Shown here: piece by piece, positions 58,604 through 64,000 of the stretch
Position numbering within the stretch: position 1 is the stretch's first letter
How the letters are laid out: each line of letters starts with the position of its first letter
Assembly: GCA_027604185.1 (NCBI GenBank)
Contig: JADGKB010000007.1
Location: 62,001 to 126,000 of the forward strand
Direction: 5' to 3'
DNA from: Boothiomyces macroporosus
Lineage: Eukaryota > Chytridiomycota > Chytridiomycetes > Rhizophydiales > Terramycetaceae
Length of the DNA: 64,000 bases
Translations under genes and position numbers: made by a program
The notes under the pieces: generated by a model
Told to the model about the DNA's origin: nothing
The model's input: the letters and a program-made list of their open reading frames with translations, nothing else
The model's database searches: none

Positions 58604-58943
58604 TTATGGTATCAATGCTAGGGAATCAGATTGCCCTAAAACCCGCACTACTACAGAACTTCCTGCATATGAACTGATGAACGGCAGCGAACTGGCGACA
58701 ATCATTTCCGCCCTGAATCAATAAGAATTACTCTTTGTTGGTTCGTAAATAAAAAAAGTCCTTTTCAAAATGCAGCAAGTCAATCGTCTGAGCTGCTGCA
58801 TGGAGTCCGTGATTCCCTTTAACTGCTATTATTATAATATTCTTCAACTGCGCCTCATCTAATTCTAGTTCTGTTTGTCTACAGTCAATTCAAAAAAACA
58901 TTTTGCATTTAAAGTAAATATACTCGGTGGAAATAGAGATCAT
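58604..58943 (-). CDS. RNase P/MRP subunit RPP14-like
   Basis: A 99-residue protein in three exons (58943-58900, 58878-58732, 58712-58604), introns 21 and 19 nt. It matches the Rpp14 layout: STEYIYFKCKIQ at the start, LDEAQLKNIIIIAVKGNHGL, then AAQTIDLLHFEKDFFYLRT, and a last exon (AEMIVASSLPFISSY...VVVRVLGQS) that fits the family C-terminus. Rpp14 is a protein subunit of the tRNA 5'-processing enzyme. The exon junctions are set by the family pattern. It is divergent from the sirtuin gene and convergent with Kin1. Confidence 0.75.
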
Positions 58944-59066
58944 TTTTTTCAGAGGAAACTTTTAACTTTCCAATTCAAATTGATCCTCAACCCCAGCTAT
59001 TTTTAATTTCACTATTATTCGATGACTCGAATGATGCTTACGAAATTCTTTTCCCTAATTTTCAAA

Positions 59067-60356
59067 ATGTCTGGACGGAAACCACCTACAGAACGACCAT
59101 TCAAGACTCCATTGGATGAAAAAATGGAAGATGATTCATTAAATATTATCAAGGATTCATCTCTAGCGGCGTTTGCAGAGTACATAAAGAAGAACAATTG
59201 CAAAAACATTATTGTGATGACTGGTGCAGGAATCTCCACTTCAGCCGGTAATTATAACTAATAAAGGGATACCAGACTTTCGCACTCCTGGAACTGGGCT
59301 ATATGACAACCTGCAAAAGTATTCTATTCTAACCAAAGGTACAATCTGCCCTTTCCGGAAGCAATATTTGATATCCGCTATTTCAAAGCAAAACCAGAGC
59401 CTTTCTTTGAATTGTCCAGAGAACTATTCCCAGGGACTTTTCAACCTACCCCTTGCCATAAATTCATCAAAGCTCTGGCGGATAAAGGAATGCTCCTTCG
59501 TAATTATACTCAGAACATTGACATGCTTGAAAGAATTGCAGGAATACCAGGTGACTTGATCGTTGAAGCTCATGGCTCATTTCATCAAGCTACTTGCGTT
59601 GGGCGATCTGTGCCTCCTATTGATCAACCACTCAAAGAAACAGATGAGGCAAAAGATGAACAGGAAACTGAAAAAGCCTCAGATCTTGATGATGACTCAT
59701 CAGAAGACGATCCAGAAGCCATTGCAGAGTATGAAAGGCTAGCTAGATATACTGCTATTCCAGGGTGTGGAAAGAGATATACCATAGAAGAATTTAAAAA
59801 ACAAGTGTTTCAAAGAAAGAACCCTACGTGTGAATGCGAGGGGTTGATCAAGCCAGATATAGTATTTTTCGGTGAACAGTTGCCAAACAACTTTTATAAT
59901 CTCCAGGCTACAGACTTTGATCGCTGTGATGCCTTGATCGTAATGGGAACAAGCCTCAAAGTAGCGCCTTTCTGCGAATTGATCAACTTTGTAGGTAGAC
60001 AAGTGCCGAGGTTACTAATCAACATGGAGCAGTGTGGAGATAGGAGGATGCAATCGCAAGGATTTGATTTCATAGGGGACGTACAGAAATACAGGCGAGA
60101 CGCCTTTTACCAAGGAACTTGTGACGAAGGTTGTCGCAGACTAGCAAAAGAGCTTGGATTCGACGAGTTTGATGATGTAGATAGGCTTATTAAATTTGCT
60201 GACCAGCTTACCATCCAGTCTGAAGCGACTGTTGAAACAAAAGATACTGTTAGAGAGGGTGAAAACTCGGTTGCGTTTGATACAACTTTGAAAGTGGCAG
60301 ATGCGCTTGATGATGTTGATAAATTGACAGATGGTCTTGACGCGGTTAAATTGTAA
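59067..60356 (+). CDS. class I sirtuin (Sir2/Hst2-like NAD-dependent deacetylase)
   Basis: A 416-residue protein in three exons (59067-59247, 59267-59318, 59339-60356), introns 19 and 20 nt. NAD-binding and catalytic motifs are complete: GAGISTSAGIPDFR, TQNIDMLERIAGI, VEAHGSFHQ (catalytic His), KPDIVFFGEQLP, VMGTSLKVAPF and LLINMEQ. The zinc site is odd: the first two cysteines (ATCVGR and GCGKRY) are separated by an acidic insertion of about 58 residues; the second pair is CECE. An in-frame upstream ATG at 59022 would add 15 hydrophobic residues (MTRMMLTKFFSLIFK). Cytosolic or nuclear deacetylase activity is inferred from the family. Confidence 0.93.
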
Positions 60357-60596
60357 CGCACATGATTGGCCGTAAAATTCGCCGATATTTTTCTGAGATT
60401 AAAATTTTCAATTTTTAATTTGAAATTTTGCATTAAGGTGCTGTTCATCCAGATGACACTCTCGATGTATATCGCCTTAAGTTAAAGACTTTCCGATTGC
60501 CTATACAGTAACATTACGGTGATGATTAAATTCCATGCTAATTCCGAATATAATGAGGAAAATGTACAAGATATCTGAGTATTGTTACTTGCGAGT

Positions 60597-61020
60597 TTAT
60601 TGAATGAATTGATTGAGTTTAGCTTGGTCATGACAATCAGAGTCTTCCAACTTGCGTCCGGGAATCGGCGTTCCCTATCGTCAGTGATATTTACATTTGC
60701 ATATTCAAATAATGTTGGCACATACTTTAGTTGAAGGACTGGATCCGATTTGTAACGGTGGTTTTCCATTGTACGATAAGTTGGTCGATCTCCTGCTGCG
60801 ACTTCCAGTAGTGTTGCATTCGAAAGTTTCGATTCCAATGTTTGGCGAATCAGAGGCATGGCTTTAACACACTTTGTTAAACGTTTCTTACATCTGGGCA
60901 CCAAGAAACTCCTTGCTCATTCTCCGAGGCATAAAATAGAACATACAATTTGCTTGCAGTCTTGTGTTTTTCAATTGCTTCGTTGAGTTTGAATTCTGGG
61001 ACTCGGACGATTTCAACCAT
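60597..61020 (-). CDS. TXNDC17/TRP14-like thioredoxin
   Basis: A 127-residue protein in three exons (61020-60892, 60871-60695, 60674-60597), both introns 20 nt. The active site WCPDC (family WCPDC) is split by the first intron between Asp and the second Cys. Further family features are VEVAAGDRPTYR-like, YVPTLFEY and the C-terminal GRKLEDSDC. TRP14 proteins reduce cystine and nitrosylated or persulfidated proteins. The second intron is required to get from LFEYAN to GTPIPGRKL. Confidence 0.88.
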
Positions 61021-61412
61021 TGTTGTGGTTGTTCAGGATTGATGAACACTCAGCTCAGCGGAAATCAGTTTCCCTCTTGCCCCAAGCCACCTTGCCAGAT
61101 CTGACACCAGACGCGGTGCATGAAAGCTAGTGATCGCGAGATCTCATGATAATATATATTAATTTCATGTAAAAATTTTCCCAAAATCAACAAAACACGG
61201 TCGTATACGCTCCTGTATTGCCTTACATTGTACTCCTCTGTATAAATATGCTGTAGGAAATTTTTTTCATTTTTTCCAATTTTTCCTACATTTGGAACCC
61301 TATCAACAATGGGATGTACGTGTGATTTTAGCGTGACATTTACGCGAACAAATATCCATGCGCACTTCAATTATATAAAATCTAAACGCTGCACCGAACC
61401 GCCAGATCAAGC
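61021..61412. other. divergent promoter region, TXNDC17-like and PASK-like kinase
   Basis: About 390 bp, T-rich, with open frames on both strands that look like chance. No gene seen. Confidence 0.35.
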
Positions 61413-62426
61413 ATGTCCAGACCGATTCCAATTAGGACTACGAATATCAGAGTTGAACAGGCATATCCAAGTCCTGTCAGCCCGACCAATACAACGGGCC
61501 TGGTATTTAATCCATCCAGATATTTATCGCAATATACACTGCCTCGACGATTCACTGATAACTATTCCCTCGGTGAAGAACTTGGCTATGGTGGTTTTGG
61601 GTTTGTGTTCTCTGCAATGCGAAAGGCTGATGGGCTACTGGTTGCTTGTAAATTCATATTCAAAAGCAAAGTACCTGCCACCAGCTGGATAAATGATCGT
61701 GATCTAGGAAGATGTCCGATTGAAGTTGCTGTTATCAAAAATGTAATCCTTGAGTAACCGTAGGTGAAACATGAAAACATTATTAAGTTTATCGATTACT
61801 TTGACGATACGCTTTTGTGTTATTGCATAACAGAAATACATGGAACCTCATGGTCTGATGATCTACCAGATATAGATATCGCAGAGTTTGGGCATAACAG
61901 AAGAAGGGTGGCGATGGATCTTTTCGAATGTATCGAAAAATATGAAAGTTTTACGGAACCAGCAGCAAGATACATCTTTAAACAGATACTGAAGGCTGTG
62001 GTACACCTACACCAAGCTGGTCTAGTCCATCGAGACATAAAAGATGAAAATATTCTGATCGACGACCAGTTTCGTGTTAAACTGATCGATTTTGGATCTG
62101 CTCAGTTTTTTGACAGATCTGGAAGAAAAAAGTTTAATACCTTTTTGGGAACGAAGCAATACGCATCTCCTGAAATCCTTATGCAAAGGGAATATGTTGG
62201 GCCAGAAGCCGAAGTCTGGGCATTAGGATGCTGCCTTTATATCATTTTAACTGGCGCTGTTCCGTTCTCTTCTGCCGAACAGGCACTACTAAAACCATAC
62301 TCAAGGCCAAACAAGCAACTGTCAGAGGCATGTTTGACGCTGCTAAATCGAATGTTGGAAAAAGACCCAAGAAAAAGGGCCACATTATCAGAAATCTTAT
62401 CGCATAACTGGGTGAAAACGAATTAA
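61413..62426 (+). CDS. CAMK-group Ser/Thr kinase, PASK-like
   Basis: A 330-residue kinase in two exons (61413-61742, 61764-62426), intron 21 nt. After a disordered N-terminus of about 50 residues come GYGGFGFVFSA, the VAIK-equivalent LVACKF, LVHRDIKDENILI, LIDFGSAQFF and a GTKQYASPEI T-loop. The DLFECIEKYESFTE segment and RDIKDEN loop are typical of PAS kinases and their relatives. No PAS domain is present in this gene. The C-terminus ends shortly after the kinase domain. Substrates cannot be inferred. Confidence 0.85.
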
Positions 62427-62514
62427 ACGCCCGCTGTATAGACACACATGTAAATAAGCCAGTAAATAAAGCACAAATTTTTATTTGTTTATGAAAATTG
62501 ATATCTTTTGAAAA

Positions 62515-64000
62515 ATGGATCAATATGAAAACCTCAGAAAGAGGTTACTAGTAGAGTTGCAGAGTGAACTGCAGCAAATCCGATCAATTAGGAAATCCCT
62601 AGATGTCCAGCTTTTGGATCGCGAAAATTGGGAAGCATTTAACAGAGGCAGATCACAGTCAATACTACACACAGACAAATTACTAAACAAAAGTATGTAT
62701 GGATCTATCTATCGGGACCACCTTGTTTTCAACTCTCATTTAAAACACAAAATATTAAAGAAAGATCCCGCAATATCACATTCCCATCCTCTTGGTTTAA
62801 GGAAAGACAAATCAATTGCGATTCAGACAAATTCAGTTCTATTAGAGGAAGTGTCAAAATCCATCAACGATCTAATGAAAGAAGATATCGAAAGGCAGAA
62901 CGAAATGGTAGTAAAAACAATCAGAGAGTGTCCGAAACAATCATCTTCAAAGGTAGCTGATGCAAACACAGAAATGACTTGCCCTTCAAAATCAAAAAAA
63001 ATTAAGCATTCAAAATATGTGCAAACAGAACCTATAACAGTAAAGGATGTCCAAGTAGTAATACTTTTTAATATCAGGAGGCTGCAGTAGACACTCTAGA
63101 TGCAGGTATGTTGCGTCATTGACAAGTAGGCTGTCAAACACTTGCCGAAAAAACAATGAACAATGTAGAAATATCAACTAGTACGAGGCCAACGACAGAG
63201 GAAAGCGAACCCAGTGTTTCAGAAGAGAAAGATGTAGAATCTCATTTTTTTACACGTTTGGAGCTTATTTCTCCACTTCCAGAAGATGACACTACAGTGA
63301 CAAAAGAATCCACGCAGGCAGAAGAAACTATTTCTAAACAAGAATTACAAGTTGCGCAGCTAATGCAGGAAGATCCATCCTTAGAAAATCCTACAAATTT
63401 AGCAGCAGAGGAGAATGTGGTTACAGATGAAAAACCTGTAGAAATTGAATTCAATTCTCCTACTATACAATTAGAGAGACGAAAGTCATCATCGGCAAGC
63501 GATCTACCAGTGACAATCGCTGACATTCCACCCTCAAGGGAAGTAGCAGTTCACTATATGCAATCTGAACCTTTAAATGCTGCACCAGTAATGATACAAG
63601 AGGATATTAAGCAGCTGATTCAAGAACAGACTATAAAGGAAGACAGCTTTGTAAAACCATCGAGACTATCGCGAGCAAAAACAGCCAAAAGTAGAAAAAT
63701 AGCTGATTTACAAGTGGAAGAGCCTAAAGAGACAAAAGAAAACTTTAATCAACTAGAGAATATAGTAATCGCTCACATAAAAAAAATCGAGAAGGATATT
63801 CAGGATATTAAAAAATATCAAACATTGGAAACAGTTGCAGGACCTGTGAGACAAAGTTCTTTCAACAGTACAACCCCTGAGCTACCTTCGTAATAAATCT
63901 CTAAAATAGAATTCCAGAAGAGATTATTCCTCCTGAACGGGCTAAAACTGCACCTAGTAATGTATCTAGGGGATTAAAGTCAATCCTAAAAAAGAAGGAT
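62515..64000 (+). CDS. disordered/coiled-coil protein with repeated QT motifs, 3' truncated by window
   Basis: At least 474 residues in four exons (62515-63054, 63078-63105, 63127-63889, 63910 onward), introns 23, 21 and 20 nt; the gene runs off the window. The second exon is only 28 nt. The protein starts MDQYENLRKRLL with a coiled coil, then is acidic and disordered. Short aromatic/QT motifs recur (SIAIQTNS, KYVQTEP, VGCQTLAEKT, HYMQSEP). Such motifs are seen in some cilia and centriole scaffolds, but I cannot name the family. The flagellar context (DRC1, Cep57) makes that link plausible but unproven. Confidence 0.7.

Noticed and set aside
60357..60596. Coding-like 22-residue stretch between the sirtuin and TXNDC17 (about 60440-60510)
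   Set aside because: It has a plausible acceptor before it, but no upstream exon or start could be joined with a 19-25-nt intron, so it is not reported as a gene.

Overview
The window looks like a chromosomal piece of a compact, AT-rich genome from an early-diverging zoosporic fungus. It carries fungal-style genes: a Kin1/MARK kinase with KA1 domain, a Pex30-like dysferlin-domain protein, a Pff1-type vacuolar M28 protease, and GPI-anchored secreted proteins. It also has a clear dynein regulatory complex subunit 1 (DRC1), expected only in organisms with a motile flagellum, and a Cep57-type centrosome protein. The standard genetic code is used. A Cryptomycota/Rozella-type fungus or a close relative fits best. 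This is inference; I cannot separate it from other small-genome zoosporic lineages.

The most striking property is the introns. Rebuilding the genes by hand gave about 99 spliceosomal introns. All but one are 19-25 nt long, most of them 19-22 nt. They usually start GTA, carry a TAAT/TAAC-like branch motif a few bases before the end, and finish in AG. The exception is a 64-nt intron in SNW1/Prp45, itself a splicing factor. One intron is GC-AG, one appears to be GT-GG, and one has tandem acceptors in a Ras effector loop. Because of these tiny introns, several small genes are invisible to a simple ORF scan (an RPP14-like RNase P subunit at 58604-58943 and an unknown 71-aa protein at 1522-1776).

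Layout. 0-11.5 kb: a membrane-anchored repeat protein, an unknown small gene, Rtr1/RPAP2, two tandem secreted aspartic proteases, a Cys/Met-rich GPI protein, an F-box/LRR protein, two tandem multi-pass membrane proteins and a UPF0415/DUF1308 protein. 11.5-18.7 kb: a plsB-like glycerol-3-phosphate acyltransferase with nine introns, a thioredoxin with SAP-like tail, an SH3-like membrane protein and PRC1/Ase1. 18.7-24.5 kb: two tandem paralogous giant repeat proteins of no family I recognise. 24.5-38 kb: Cep57-like protein, cyclophilin A, a 22-exon Rabconnectin-3/RAV1 protein, an ER cyclophilin and SNW1.

38-54.6 kb: mitoribosomal mS38, a G-alpha subunit, a C1-dysferlin-domain protein, DRC1, a Ras-like GTPase, eIF2-alpha, the M28 membrane protease, guanine deaminase and a Ser-rich single-pass protein. 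54.6-64 kb: a GPI-anchored GH18 chitinase, Kin1/MARK, RPP14-like, a class-I sirtuin with an unusual zinc-site insertion, a TXNDC17-like thioredoxin, a PASK-like kinase and a truncated gene with QT-type motifs. Genes are packed tightly, often with under 100 bp between convergent ends. Secreted or abundant products have a TATA box only about 28-35 bp before the ATG. I saw no tRNA, rRNA, transposon or CRISPR array.
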